Shown: positions 35,811 through 48,195 of the stretch, one piece after another
Position numbering within the stretch: the stretch's first letter is position 1
How the letters are laid out: every line of letters starts with the position of its first letter
Assembly: GCF_001638985.1 (NCBI RefSeq)
Contig: NW_017265151.1
Location: 1,053,505-1,117,504, forward strand
DNA length: 64,000 nucleotides
DNA from: Phycomyces blakesleeanus NRRL 1555(-)
Taxonomy: Eukaryota; Mucoromycota; Mucoromycetes; Mucorales; Phycomycetaceae
Direction of reading: 5' to 3'
Translations under genes and position numbers: made by a program
The notes under the pieces: model-generated
Seen by the model: only the letters and a program-made list of their open reading frames with translations
Told to the model about the DNA's origin: nothing
Database searches by the model: none

Positions 35811-38171
35811 AAAGCAAAATAAACCTTTAATTCATATTGATTTAAGCTTATTTATCTTATTTGTAATTTATTGGGCAGATTGGGATATGTACTTTTTCAA
35901 TAAAATACAGTTTCCATTTTTGTCCCCAAAAGAGACATACATACATTTACAAAGAAAGAAAGAGAATGTGGGAGTGGTTTACATATACATATACCTACAT
36001 ACTGTATGATAATGCTAGGGTAGTGTGTAAGATCATTTGATCATATCAAGACAACCAACAACGTACAATTGAAAATAGCCAACCCCATTTACTTGATTAC
36101 ATGCTTTTGCTTATGTATAGATGTATAAACGCATACTCTTGAGTAATTGGGGGGCTTGTCTATTGTCGAATAAATAAATTAGAATTATAGGGACCCGTCG
36201 ATAGTATAATGGTTTATAGATTGTATAAATGTTGATCATTAATAGAATATGCTATATCTGTCATCCAATACTTTATTTATTGGGGAGGAAAAATAATTTG
36301 GTGCTTGAGCTTTAATCCCCAAAATAAATATAATAAAAAAAAAAGCCTACAAGACCCAAGGAGGGTAATATTGAAAATAATAATAATAAATGTTGTTGGT
36401 TTCTACTGTGAGTCTCATTGCCTCAAGATGGCATAATTAATATGCAACCGCCAAAAATAATATTACTGATTACCTCATCTGGTCGACTCATGATTATTAT
36501 TTTTATAGACAATACTCAATAACATTTTACAAGGGACTATTAATCTTGGTTGAACCGAGTTGTGTAAAGAAGTTTTATAAAAGAGAAAGATATTTTATGT
36601 GTGTGTATGTGAATTACTATTTTCATAAAGTATTTTGTAGGGTTTTCTTGTTTTCTTGTTTTTCTTTGGGCTATTGGCACAACACAGAGAAAGAAGCTTT
36701 TTTTTTTTAAAAAGAAAAAACAGTAGTTCACATTCTTCTTCTTCTTTTGATATTCTTGTTTCGTGAATTGTTTGATCTGCAATGCCTTTGAAAAGGTATT
36801 AGTGTATTGAAAAAATTATTTTAATTAAAGAAATAAATAAAAAAGAAATACCCGCCTTTACTAAATATCAACTCTTGTGGACAAACGAGAGGTTGTACGG
36901 ATGAAAGGAATATAAAGCCGATCCGTACAACAAAAACATCAACAAGAAGCGTGAGAAATATTGAGAAAAAAAATTGAATATTGAATATTGAATATTATTA
37001 CTATTTGTTGTTGTTGTTGTTGTTTATTTTTTTATTTGAAATCTTGTCAATATTTTGGTTGCTTTCTTCTTTTCTACTTGCCAAAGAAAATCAAGTTTTA
37101 ATAGCAATTTTATTATAAATATATATATTATTAATCAATCACTCACTCTGTTAATCAATCAATTAATCAATTGGTCACTCTCTTTACCTATTTTCTTTAT
37201 TGTAAATAAAGCTTTGATTTTAGATCGCAAGCTAAAGGTCATCTCTTCAAGACTACTGCGATAATTATTCAACTAAAGAATCCCAGTTATTCATTTGAAA
37301 ACAATAGCACAAATTCACCATTGAATAGCAAAAAAAAATATGATTGATTTTTGAAGAGTCAAGAGAGAAGGGGTTGTGATACCAAAAAAAAAGGGTAAAG
37401 AACTTTTTCTGTGTCCATTCTTGTGTTTGATATTAGCATAGTTTGTTCCGACCAAGCAAGGGGTGTGGTACAGAGTTCTTGTTTATGTTACAAGAACCAT
37501 ATACTTTTTCTTTACTCACTTGTCCTTTCACTCACTCACTGTCTTTTATTTTTATTGGTTATTTTCGTACCATCAAAAGATCGAATATACATATATCTTT
37601 ATACCTTTATACATTTATACATACTAATGCCAGAACATTCATATATATAAGATAGTGATTTGTAAACCTAATATTAGTGCTATTAATATTGTCTTGTGTA
37701 AATAAAAAGAAAGCTATCAAATCTACTATAAATACAAACAACCGTTCATGACTGGCTAGAGACCATCTCGATAAGATAAGCCCCCCCGCATTTTCTCTTT
37801 TTCATCTCTTTCCCTCATTTGCTCATTTGCTCTACGCTCACAGCTTATAATCTATATATCTCAACCTTGTACAAAAAAAAAACAACAATCATAAGAATTA
37901 CTTTCACACACTTCATTATCAATACCATACCATACCACACCACACTACACTACACTACACTACAACCGTACATTACTATACCATACCGTATAATTCAACC
38001 AATCAACACAACATAACAGGCAGCACAACAAGCAGCAAATAATAAGAATAATAATAATAATCACTCTACTACATCAACATTCACACCACTGTTCTGTACG
38101 CATTTGTGCATAATTATATCTATATATATAGTCTGGTCTTGTCAGAATCCACCGTCTATATTAACTTGACA

Positions 38172-38282
38172 ATGGGTCACTCCTGTACTCCTGTCCCTGT
38201 GCCTTTTGGATCTGTTTGTTCCTTCTGTGGTCTGGGAGGACATATTGCTTGGAATTGTCCAAAGCGCCACAAACCACGTTAA
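38172..38282 (+). CDS. Zinc-knuckle (CCHC) mini-protein, 36 aa
   Basis: ATG at 38172 opens a 36-codon frame ending TAA. It contains one complete zinc knuckle, CSFCGLGGHIAWNCP, with exact C-x2-C-x4-H-x4-C spacing, followed by the basic end KRHKPR. Such knuckles bind single-stranded nucleic acid in Gis2/CNBP and retroviral-type Gag proteins, where they usually occur in series or within larger proteins. Upstream are a pyrimidine-rich stretch and TATA-like sequence (about 37847-37856), and an AG acceptor (38130) with a short untranslated exon. It may be a free-standing gene or the last exon of a longer one whose upstream exons I could not find. The GC-richer codons stand out from the flanks. Confidence 0.45.
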   Translation: MGHSCTPVPVPFGSVCSFCGLGGHIAWNCPKRHKPR

Positions 38283-38897
38283 TCAAAAACAACGGCAACA
38301 TACATATATACACAGCCACAAACTTATAACTACAGTCATTACACTTCCACATGTCTTTATCTTATCCAATACTCTTTCTTTCTCTTTATCTTTATCTCTA
38401 TTTTTTTTTCATTTTAAGCCTACCTATCTACTTGCTTATCTACTTGCTTATCTATTTGCCTATCTACTTGTAATAAGCAACAAAATAATAATAATAATAA
38501 TAACAAAGACCTCTTTATGCTCAATCTTGGTTTATTCAAATATACATGTTTTAGTATTTTTCTTTATAATTTATTTCTTCTTCTTTTTAATCAATTATCC
38601 TTTTTTTTTTTTACTTAATTATTTCTTTCTGCCCTTTATTTTTTTTATAACCAAATTTCCCTTTGTATATCCCGTCTTGATGAATTCAATAAATCAATTT
38701 AAGAAAAATCATATTTATATAAGGATATTAGTTTTATTATTATTATTATTCATATCATGTAATAATAAGATACATTATAATTAGCTATTATATTGCAATA
38801 AAAAAAATGCAATAATTAAAATTAAAATTACAATTATAATTATAGTTATAATAACAATGGCAATAACAATTCAAAACAAACTTTATATTCATATAGT
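38283..38897. other. Intergenic between convergent genes
   Basis: T-rich and A-rich simple sequence. The 192-codon frame at 38206-38784 overlaps the zinc-knuckle ORF in another frame and is mostly Phe/Leu/Tyr from T-rich DNA, so it is not called. Confidence 0.5.
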
Positions 38898-40452
38898 TTA
38901 TAGTGCAACTCGGTCCAAATTAACCTGCTCTCGAATAACCTTTACTTGAGCCGCCTTGAGCCAAGCTGTGGTAGAGTCTTGGAGACGATGGTTGATTTTG
39001 GTGTCAAGATCGGATTGGATTTTGAGCTGGTGCTCTTTAGTCAAGAGCGTGGCTGGATAACTGAAACTCAAGAGCATCATCTGGGTTTCCTGTTTTGGGG
39101 TATTCTGAGCAGCAGGACGAAGGGCATGCTCATTTTTATGGTCATCAACATTATTGTGGACAAGGACATGGCCATCTATCAAGATACGGACGACATTTAA
39201 GCAACGCCCACCGAGACAATTTGTGCGGACCTCCCATTCGTCCAATTCAGAATCAAGCGTGTCACTATCTTGGTGAGAAGTGTAGATGACAGGGTATTCC
39301 AATGCCCAACCTGTCAAGGTGACCATGCATGTGGGAACTGTTGGTAAAAACAAGATGTCTCGAGGTGGTCGGTTATCCAAGAATGGCTTAAGATTGTGGG
39401 TAAGCCAATCAGTGAGCTGACTGGGGCAATCTCGCTAATAAGAAACATATTAGATACATATAGAGAACTAGAGAGAATAATAATAATAATAATAATAAAG
39501 AAGGAGGGGATGAAGAAGGAGGAAGGAGGAGTAAAGAGGAGTAGGGGGAGTGTAAGAGGAGTGGAGAAATAGAAAAAGATTGGAGGGGTTATTGCGGACT
39601 GATTATAGTCTCAATTGATCTTTTCTTACAAGTACAGGTTGTTTGCCTTGTATGTCGATATACGCAGATGTGTCTTTTGCCAGTGTAGTCTCGTAGTGTT
39701 GTCTTAACCGCACCACGTTAGCAAAGAAAGTAAATCGATCTCCAAACTGGAGCAAGACAAGGTCTTTGCTGTCCGGATTCTGAGTTTAAAATAGAAATAA
39801 AATAAAACCATAATTTAGAAATTTAAGAAATCAAAGTCACGCCGGGCGATCATTTTCAAATTTGTATATTTTATAATACAGTACAATACAACAGTATATT
39901 ATAAAAAATATTCTTATTCTTTATTGATCGATCCACTCAACTCTTTTCAACATGTCGAGAAGATCCCGAGAGCGATCTAATGGAAGATGAAGATCTACGA
40001 GATGACTTGCTCTAAAATTAATATTAAACAAATAAATTAAATACATAAATACATGGCTCAAAATAGAGAAAGAATAGAAAAGAAAAAACTACATTTAAAC
40101 TAGCTTTTGTTTCAAACAGACAGACAAACAAACAACCAGAAAAACTTACCTACCTATTTACCTATTTACCTATTTACCTATTTACCTATTTACTTACTTA
40201 CCTAAGTCCATAGGCAACACATGCAATAGCTATAATAATTATTATTATTACATACATATTTATAAATAAAATATAAAATATAAAATAAAACAAGAAAAAC
40301 AATAAATAAAATAAAATAAAAGGTTGTAGATAGATATAACTATATTGTATTGCATTGTATTAAATACCATTTGTTAAGGAGTCGATTGTGCCAGGAGCAA
40401 GCTTGAGATATTTCAAACTTACCCTGAGGGTTGAGTGGATATGGTCTAGCAT
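38898..40452 (-). CDS. UPF0739/C1orf74-like protein of unknown function, five exons
   Basis: Exons (minus strand): 40368-40452, 40202-40229, 39942-40011, 39630-39779, 38898-39434. They are in phase and give 289 residues. The third exon's donor is a weak GTTGAG; the rest are standard. The joined protein reads MLDHIHSTLRVSLKYLKLAPG, then IACVAYGLRASHLVDLH, then DSKDLVLLQFGDRF, RDCPSQLTDWL and LGGRCLNVVRILIDGHVLVHN. It is soluble, with no signal peptide or membrane segment. Length and the DLH/LLQ/GG landmarks suggest the DUF4504 (UPF0739, human C1orf74) family, but this is from memory and tentative. The frame is open upstream of the chosen ATG to an AG (40468), so an extra 5' exon is possible. 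Confidence 0.7.
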
Positions 40453-41229
40453 CAGTGCACGTGGGGTCTGGAAGATTATTGTACAAAAGTTATAAAGATT
40501 TTATAAAAATAAAAAGGGGGTGTGAACTGGGTTAGTGAATTGAATAATTGAATTGAATTGAATTGAATTGAATTGAATTGGATAATTGAGTTGAGTGGGC
40601 GAATTGGTAGTGGTGGTGGTGGGGGGTGTATTTGTATTTGTATTTGTATTTGTGCTTGTGCCTGTGCCTGTGCTTGTGCTTCTACTTGTGTTTGTGTTTG
40701 TGTTTGTGTGCAAGTGTAAAAAAAAAAAAGGTAAAATTTAAACTGAAATGTATAAGGGTAAGTAAGTGGTTAAGTGGGTGAGTGAGTGAGTGAGTGAGTG
40801 AGTGATTGGGTGATTGAGTGGAGTGTACGGGAAGATGAAATAATAAAGTAAAAGAGAGAGAAAAGGGGGGAGGGAGGGGAAAAATAACCCCAATGGGGTA
40901 TTTTACTTGTCACACGATTTTCTAATTTATATATGTCTTTGCTGTCCCCCTTCCCTTCCCCTTCTTCCTCCCCTTTCTCTCTCTCTCTCTCTCTCTCTTT
41001 CTTTCACTAATTCTTTTCCTACTTCTTCTCTCTTTGTCTCCCCTTGACCTTCTTTACCTTTAACCCCTCCTACTCCTACTCCTACTCCTTCCTCTATCTA
41101 ACCCCCCTTTTTTCTCACTTACTTACTCTACTTACTCACTACTCACTTGGTTGCCTTTATTTCATTTTAATTCATTTTTCCTCTCCTTTTTTTCTTTTTT
41201 TTTCCCTTTTCTTGTTTCGTTGTCTTGCA
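40453..41229. promoter_or_regulatory. Microsatellite-rich divergent promoter region
   Basis: The 777 bp between the starts of the five-exon minus-strand gene and the Sel1-repeat gene. It holds an ATTGA array (about 40542-40580), TTTGTA and TGTGCC arrays (about 40628-40710), GAGT units (about 40779-40803), a TC tract (40978-40998) and a TACTCC run (about 41068-41087), then a strongly pyrimidine-rich stretch up to the Sel1 start. No TATA box stands out. Confidence 0.5.
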
Positions 41230-43397
41230 ATGACCCCACCATTCTCCCACATTCTACACCGTTCACGACTCGTCTTCTCTAAGCTCAACAATCCAAAAAG
41301 ACCTTCAACCTTCATTCACTCTAGTCATTCGTCTAGCTCCAGCCTATCGCCATCATCACCACCATTAGCACCACTCGCACCATTACTAGCAGCCTCAGCA
41401 ACCCCAACCGTCCTCTTATCACCTCTACCAGTCGAATCGAACGAAACCATCGAAAATTCACAAAAAGCAATGCCCACCAATGACAATTCGGGACATCATC
41501 TTTTCAAACTTGCAAACGGTCACTTATTCGGACGCAAGGGTTACCACAAGTCAGCAGAAACTGCGATTACATATTACCGCAAGGCAGCCTCACTCGGCTG
41601 TGCTCCTGCAGAGAGTGTTCTGGGTTTTTGTTACGAATTCGGCTTCGGAGTCACAAAAAACTTTGTTTTAGCAGAAAAACACTATTTAGAGGCAGCAAAA
41701 TCTCAAGACGGACTCGCTATGGCTCGACTAGCTTTCTTACGCAAATACGGACGCCCAAACGTAAAAATCGACCGTGTAGAGGCCGAAGAATGGTCAGAAC
41801 GTGTGCGACACTGCCCCAATGCAGTCAAATGGATCGTAGAGGCAGCAACAGTAGATGGTGATGCAGCAGCACAGTATGCACTTGGAGTGTGTTACCACGA
41901 CGGAGTAGGTATGCCCAAGGACGACCACGCAGCCTTCCGGTGGTACAAAGCCAGTGCAGAACAAGGCAATGCTCGTGGACAGGGTATTCTAGGCTACTGC
42001 TATGGCGAAGGCTTTGGAGTCCCCAAAGACGAGGTCGAGGCCATGAAGTGGTACCGCCTAGCAGCTGCCCAGGGAGAAACGGTGGCGATATACAACGTCG
42101 GCTATTGTTATGAAGATGGCATCGGAATCGAGAAAAACGTCGAAGAGGCCGTTAGATGGTACAGACTCTCGGCCGAAGAAGGAAACGCATTCGCCCAGAA
42201 CTCACTTGGGTACTGCTTTGAAGATGGCATTGGCGTCGAAAAAGACTTTGAGCAGGCTGTGTTCTGGTATAAGGCCAGTGCAGAGCAGGGATATCCTTGG
42301 GCAGAATGCAACCTCGGTTACTGCTACCAGAATGGGATTGGTGTTCCCAAAGATGACACCCTGGGCGCCCATTGGTACCGGAAAGCTGCCCTCCAAAGTC
42401 ACGCCAGAGCACAGCATAACCTCGGTTTCTGTTACCAGAATGGCATCGGTGTCCCAAAGAACGAACCCGAGGCAGTCAAATGGTACCGTCGATCGGCCGA
42501 GCGAAAGAACATCTTTGCCTACCACTCGCTGGGCTACTGCTTCCAGAACGGAATTGGTGTTGCGATCAACGAGCAAGAGGCGGTCTACTGGTACTACATG
42601 AGTGCAGAGGGTAACCATGCACCGGCACAGCTGTCACTTGGTTACTGCTATCGCAATGGAATCGGGGTGCCCAAAAACGAACGAGAGGCCGTCAAATGGT
42701 TCCGCCGATCGGCTGAGCAAGGCAATGCACTCGCACAGAACTCACTTGGTTTCTGTTTCGAAGAAGGACTCGGGGTGAAAAAAGACAGTCCACGAGCCGT
42801 TTACTGGTACCACAAATCCGCCCGACAGAACAATCCGTGGGCCCAGTGCAATCTTGGGTTTTGTTATGCAAATGGGATTGGTATCAACCGCGACAACACC
42901 AAGGCCGTTTATTGGTATAGACAGGCAGCCCTACAGAACCATGCTCGAGCACAAGATAAATTGGGTCTCCATCTCCAGGCAGGTTTAGGTGTTGACCGCA
43001 ACTTGGATGAAGCGTTTGATATGTTTAAACGGGCAGCCGAACAAGATCATGTAGCAGCCCAATTCCATCTTGCCAATTGCTATGAAAAAGGTCTCGGGTG
43101 TACTATCGACCTTCGTGAGGCTACTTTGTGGTTCGAACGTGCAGCGATGGGTAATACAAATATAGAATAATACATTGCATGAATGAATGAATGATGACAT
43201 AAAACTCACACCTCTTTTTTTGTTTTTTTTTGTTAATTAATTAAGCTGGTTGTCGCAGTTCACACGAAAGACTTCGTCGTCTTTTAGTACGTGTCTGTCT
43301 GTTTTCACCTGGATCCACAGTATTATCATCTAATGCAACAGACGATGACCTTATATGCTCAGGATTCATTAGTGGCCACAGTGCGCCGGCCGCCTAA
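41230..43397 (+). CDS. Sel1-repeat (TPR-like) protein, two exons
   Basis: Exons 41230-43150 and 43246-43397, joined to 690 residues. The intron begins GTAATA, and exon 2 continues the last repeat as AGCRSSHERLRRLL. Without splicing the frame would end at 43170. From about residue 85 there are some fifteen 36-residue Sel1 repeats of the form A-x2-LGYCYxxGIGVPKDxxEAVKWYRxSAE, stacked helix pairs that make a protein-binding solenoid. The first 85 residues are Ser/Pro/Ala-rich. No signal peptide or membrane segment is clear, unlike Hrd3/SEL1L, so a cytosolic scaffold role (as in Chs4/Skt5-type proteins) is more likely; the partner is unknown. ATG 41230 was preferred because the 62 codons before it are T-rich and start at TTG. 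Base composition is GC-richer than most neighbours. Confidence 0.88.
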
Positions 43398-44000
43398 AAA
43401 AAACACCAAAAAAAAACAAAATGGAACAAAATATATATTTTTTATATATATTTTATATATATATAAAAAGGTACAATTTTTATTTTATTTTTACATTTAC
43501 TTTCATTACTCACAACTCCTATCTATTCACACACTCACACACACTTACTCTCATACATATTCTACCTCTACTTCCTCTACTTTCCTCTTTTGCTTCTGTT
43601 TCTTCTGTTTCTTCTGCTTCTTTTAGTTTTAGTTTTACTTTTACTTCTTCTACTTCTTCTACTTCTTCTAACTCTGTCCATGTACCTTTCAACCACACTT
43701 CCCCTTCTAGCATTATCTTCTTCTTTTTTATCTCTCAAATTATTCAAAATAAAATAAATCAATTGAAAAATACAATACAATACAACACAATGCAATGCAA
43801 TAAAAATAAATAAATAAATAGGAAATATAAATCACAAGGCAATTGTAATGCAGATGACACTTTTATCACGTGCAAATAGCTATATCACTTCTTTTTCTCT
43901 CTTTCTTTCTTTTCTTGTGTGTGTTTGTGTTTTTTTATTACATCTTTAAAACCACAAGAAATATATAATATAATATAATATAATATATATATATATATAG
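43398..44000. other. Intergenic, simple-sequence rich
   Basis: Contains A runs, TA and TTC/TAC repeats, and a TAATA array just before the next start codon. Overlapping frames on both strands here are compositional. Confidence 0.5.
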
Positions 44001-44756
44001 ATGGATTTACCTGATAATATACCTGGTACATTTCCCGAATCGATCTCAAAGACCACCATAAGAACCGATTCTTCTTTACTAGACTCTCCGCCTCAAACAC
44101 CACCACTGTCACTATCACCACCACAACAACAATCACCTCATGTGATGGCGGATCCTGTTTACAGATCCCCACAATTAACCACCTCCGCAGCGGTTCAGCA
44201 ACGCAGACGCCTCCAACAGCGACCACCCCGAATTATGACGATTGCAGATGAGCGGCCACCTTCCAGACAAGCCTTACTCTGGGGACACTTTAAATATATG
44301 ACTATTGCCTTTGTTCGATTTGCACTCAAGCACAGTCATCTCGCTCTGCTCATCAATCTTTTCCATCACTCGTGGAATGCACGTTCATTCCTTGTGTCTG
44401 CACGACACTCCAGAATAGACAGAGACAGGCTGGGAACCATGGGATCCATGCACCTGGCGTTTGCTGTCCTAAGCGGGCTCACCTTGAGGGACCGTAAAAA
44501 GACCACAGAACATTCGGCCCTCTTGGTCCTGACAATTGCTGCTCTGGGACAGGCATGGTCCCATATAGCAACAATAATGAGCTGGACAAAAGGGTTTGGT
44601 GGTAGTATTAATAGAAGCAGTAATGGTGGTGGTGGTGGTGGTATGATTAATGGAGGAGGACCCCTTACAATGCAACTTGGTTCATTCTTGGATAGTCTTG
44701 TTTTGGGTGTAACTGCTGTAGCATTTTACCAAGCAGAAGGAAACTTTAGTACCTAA
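44001..44756 (+). CDS. Multi-span membrane protein, function unknown (251 aa)
   Basis: Single-exon frame from ATG 44001 to TAA. Residues 1-95 are Pro/Ser/Gln-rich and likely disordered on the cytosolic side. Three or four hydrophobic segments follow: around HLALLINLF, MHLAFAVLSGLTL, LLVLTIAALGQAW and FLDSLVLGVTAVAFY. A Gly/Asn/Ser-rich loop with a GGT array (about 44600-44645) separates the last two. A conserved-looking core reads FHHSWNARSFLVSARHSR, which suggests selection. I do not recognise the family. The start codon sits three bases after a TATATAG, so an upstream spliced exon cannot be excluded. Confidence 0.6.
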   Translation: MDLPDNIPGTFPESISKTTIRTDSSLLDSPPQTPPLSLSPPQQQSPHVMADPVYRSPQLTTSAAVQQRRRLQQRPPRIMTIADERPPSRQALLWGHFKYMTIAFVRFALKHSHLALLINLFHHSWNARSFLVSARHSRIDRDRLGTMGSMHLAFAVLSGLTLRDRKKTTEHSALLVLTIAALGQAWSHIATIMSWTKGFGGSINRSSNGGGGGGMINGGGPLTMQLGSFLDSLVLGVTAVAFYQAEGNFST

Positions 44757-44776
44757 ATTCACATTACTTTTATTTC

Positions 44777-44811
<35 letters not shown>

Positions 44812-45093
44812 TTTTGTTCTTGTTTTGCTAAAATATCATACCTGTAAATCTATCATGGCACAAGTCTTGGAACAAAAAAAAATCACACACACACACACAC
44901 AGACAGACATATATATATAAATCTTTAATAAAAAAAAATAAACCTGGCGTCAGTTTTTTTCTTCTTCTTGTTTTTTATATTTAAACTTATTTATTCTATT
45001 CATTCTTTATTATAGGCTAAGTTGTGTGGGCTAACGATAAAGGAAGTGGTACCATTGTATGATGCTTATTGTCGTTGCTATGGAAATTAATTA

Positions 45094-45129
<36 letters not shown>

Positions 45130-47795
45130 ATAAACACAATTTTGTGGGGTTGATTTGATTACAAAGTACAAAACTCATGTCAAAAAAAAACAAGTTCTGG
45201 TTCTGGGTCTGGTTAGGGTTAGGGTTCCCTTGCACAGAACTATTACGAGTGTGTTGGATACCAAATATATACACACACAAACAGGTATGTATTCATTTAC
45301 ATGTGGATAAGAAAAGTATCTCTTAATCAGAGACAAAGTATAATGCAAAGACAGATAGCTTCTATTGTGTATGTATGTTTATGTATATAGTTCTTTGAAA
45401 TAAATCATAAGCTCCTATTATAAATGTACACCTTCTTCTGCCCCTCCTATCAGCAAGGATTATATTTGTTCTTTAATATATATATATATGTGTGTGTGTG
45501 TGTATAGTATTTCCAGGATACTAGCCTTGGTCTATATAAAGATATTTTGCTTTGTAAAGATACTATATTTCAATGTATATATGTATATTGAACAAAAAAT
45601 AAATAAAGAGAGAAAGGAAAAAGAAAAGCCATAAAAAAATAAAGAAGTAGATTTTTGTCTTTATACAGGAGAAATTTAAAACTTTATATGTATATATATG
45701 TATATATATATTAAGCTTAATTCCATACCCATAATTCAAGATCGTAGGTTTAAAAATAATAACAGGCGTTCTGTCCTACTTGAGATTTCTTTTTTTTTAT
45801 AGACAATACAAGAAAATTGTACTTTAAATGCTTCTTTGAATTATATGGAATATCAATAGAATATTTATATAAACATGAGTGTGCCCTAAAGAAAATCTAT
45901 CAGATCGGCTAAAATATTTTAGTAACTATGAAATACATTTGATTTCATAATAGATAAAGATATATAAATGACAGGCTAGGAGATCCGAGGAGATCCAAAA
46001 ATGAAACCATGCGAGAATTGTATAAATATATATATATATATAAAGGTTTGATCAGATAGAGAATATAGATTGTGGTTATAGATATAGATGTGGACTTAGA
46101 TATAGATATAGGTTTGTTGAATTGAATGTGTTATCTTGTCTGACCTAAAGCCTATCCTTTTAATGTCCTCTTATTCATCTATAAATATTGAATTGGACTG
46201 TATCTAGGTAACTGGATCATATAAAGAGTCAAGCTATGTGTTAATAGTAGCGTAGATACAGGTGTAAGATCAAGTAAAGTCAATTATTTAAAAGAAGTAT
46301 AAACAGTTGTTTGAAATAGACCTTTTTTTTAAATTTTTTAATTTTAATTTTAATTTTTCTTTAAAAATATATATATAAAAAAATATAATGTAATATAATA
46401 TAAAAGACTATAATGGTATAGAGGTTTTTCCTTTCCAATGACTCAATCTGATCCGATTTTTTTTATAGTAGCAGCATTAGTAGTAGCCTTATTATTATTG
46501 TTGTTGTTTTAAATAAAGTAAAATGGACATTGAACTTAAAGTGGTGCTCTGTGCGTGGGCAAAGAAGATACATAATTACATTCGAGGAAATTTTTTTATG
46601 GCCAAATAGAGAAAAATAAAGTCAACAACATTAAACATATATTGACATTATTTTCATGGTTTTGATCCCACAAGATACAGAGAAAAGATGTCATTAAAAT
46701 ATATTTCTTATTAATACAATATAGTATAAAATAGTTAGTCATTAAGAATCACGCCAGAAGATTAGTCCATTACATCAATCAAATATTTTGGCTCATAATC
46801 AGTAAGTTTTATTACAAGGACTATATAAATTTGAATTTGATTTTGAATTTTTGATATAGGTGTATTGCAGATAGACATTGAAGTTTGATCCAGACCCTTT
46901 TGCTTAATCTATTCATAAGAAGAAAGAAGAAAGCTTCTGGCTTGTGAGATTTTGATTTTTTTTGTAGGGTTCACATTTGTCCACATCTGTCCACATACCG
47001 GCTAAAAAGTTAGGCGTGAGTCGGATTCAGCTTCCGCTCATCCCGCCACATCTTCATTCCTTTCTTTATTATAAGGTTCATATTAGAAATATCTTATACT
47101 CGACCCTTTTGGGCGATCTTTTTTTTTGTCTCTCTCTGCCTTTAGCTTATGACAAAAACAAAAAAAAGCCGATGATCCGATGAGGGTTCAAGATAGGCAA
47201 ACCCTTTCCCTTTACTTTCCTTCCCTCCTTCCCTCCTTCCTTTTATATACCAAATCTACATAATTGATAGTATTTTCTATAGATCGTATCATGTACCAAA
47301 TCAGACATTTCCCAACCAAAGTTTCAAATAAAGAAAAGAAGCAGAAACAGAAGAAAAAGACGAGGATTGTTCCGGAGAGGCAAATCGGATTCCCTTAATC
47401 AGCCTCTTTTTTTTTAAAAAAATTATTTATAATAAAGAAAAGGTGTTAAATGACTAGCATTCCGCTATTCTCCATGCGATTTATACAAAAATCATGATCG
47501 TCTGGGTCAAAAGAACAATCATTGATCCGATATTTCAACCAAGCATAAAGTAGTAGTAATAGTAAATAGTAATAGGATGAAAAAATAAATAATAAATAAA
47601 CACTTCTCCGACTAATTATTAGCAGGCTATTCAATTCAATTATGTATTTATACACTCGCTTCCACCTATATCCATTGTCCAAAACACAACTTGGCAGTTC
47701 CACCTAATTCCCGGGTAACCGTTTAGTCGCCGTCCGCCTACAGATTTTTTCAATTTTTTTTTTTCAATTTTTTTTTAAAAAAAGTAAATCAGCAG
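44757..47795. other. Intergenic, no gene supported
   Basis: About 3 kb of AT-rich DNA with ATT, CA and TA microsatellites, a short telomere-like GGTTAGGGTTAGGG (45211-45224) and, near the right end, a GC-richer stretch (46970-47180) that may be upstream regulatory sequence of the His-rich gene. Confidence 0.5.
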
Positions 47796-47803
47796 TATAT
47801 AAA
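47796..47803 (+). promoter_or_regulatory. TATA box of the His-rich gene
   Basis: TATATAAA lies 94 bp before the ATG at 47890, after a T-rich and A-rich tract. It is followed by a C/A-rich leader, as in strongly expressed fungal genes. Confidence 0.55.
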
Positions 47804-47889
47804 CAGACAGGAGAAAATATCAGAACATCTTTATCACATCATACCAGCATTCTTTCATATAACCATTTTCATTCTTATCATTCATCATC

Positions 47890-48195
47890 ATGGCCTTCTT
47901 CCACATCCCTTTCTTCCACAAGAACCGCAACGGTATTGTCCCTCACCATGACGAACACTCCAAAGAATCATCGGACCACAAGGACGACCACAAGGAAGAA
48001 GATCATTCGAACTCTCACTCTCACTTTCATTGGCACTCGAATCTCTTCCTACTCGCCAGCAACAAGAAGTTCATGAATGACCCTACACGTACCAGTGACC
48101 ATCCAGACGTAGTTGGTTACTACTATGACCCCATGAGCGTTGGTTCCCACCGTCATCACGGATACGAGTACGACATCACAAACACTGGTGCATAA
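47890..48195 (+). CDS. Small His/Asp-rich protein, function unknown (101 aa)
   Basis: Single-exon frame, ATG 47890 to TAA. It begins MAFFHIPFFHKN, continues with alternating His, Asp, Lys and Glu (HDEHSKESSDHKDDHKEEDH), then NSHSHFHWHSNLFLL, PTRTSDHPDVVGYYYDP and HRHHGYEYD. About a fifth of the residues are His, which could bind metal ions, but there is no spacing like a zinc finger. There is no signal peptide. A good TATA box, C-rich codon endings and a tidy leader suggest high expression. The family is not recognised. Confidence 0.65.
   Translation: MAFFHIPFFHKNRNGIVPHHDEHSKESSDHKDDHKEEDHSNSHSHFHWHSNLFLLASNKKFMNDPTRTSDHPDVVGYYYDPMSVGSHRHHGYEYDITNTGA

Larger units (their letters stand above)
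35080..38171. other. Intergenic with hairpins
   Basis: About 3 kb without a supported gene. It contains two perfect hairpins (35705-35730, 35774-35810), TTG runs (37010-37023), and, toward the right end, a pyrimidine-rich and CAC/TAC-repetitive leader (37780-38050) that looks like the promoter and 5' leader of the zinc-knuckle ORF. Confidence 0.5.

Noticed and set aside
45211..45226. Telomere-like GGTTAGGGTTAGGG
   Set aside because: Only two full units and no subtelomeric context on either side. Probably chance in G/T-rich simple sequence.
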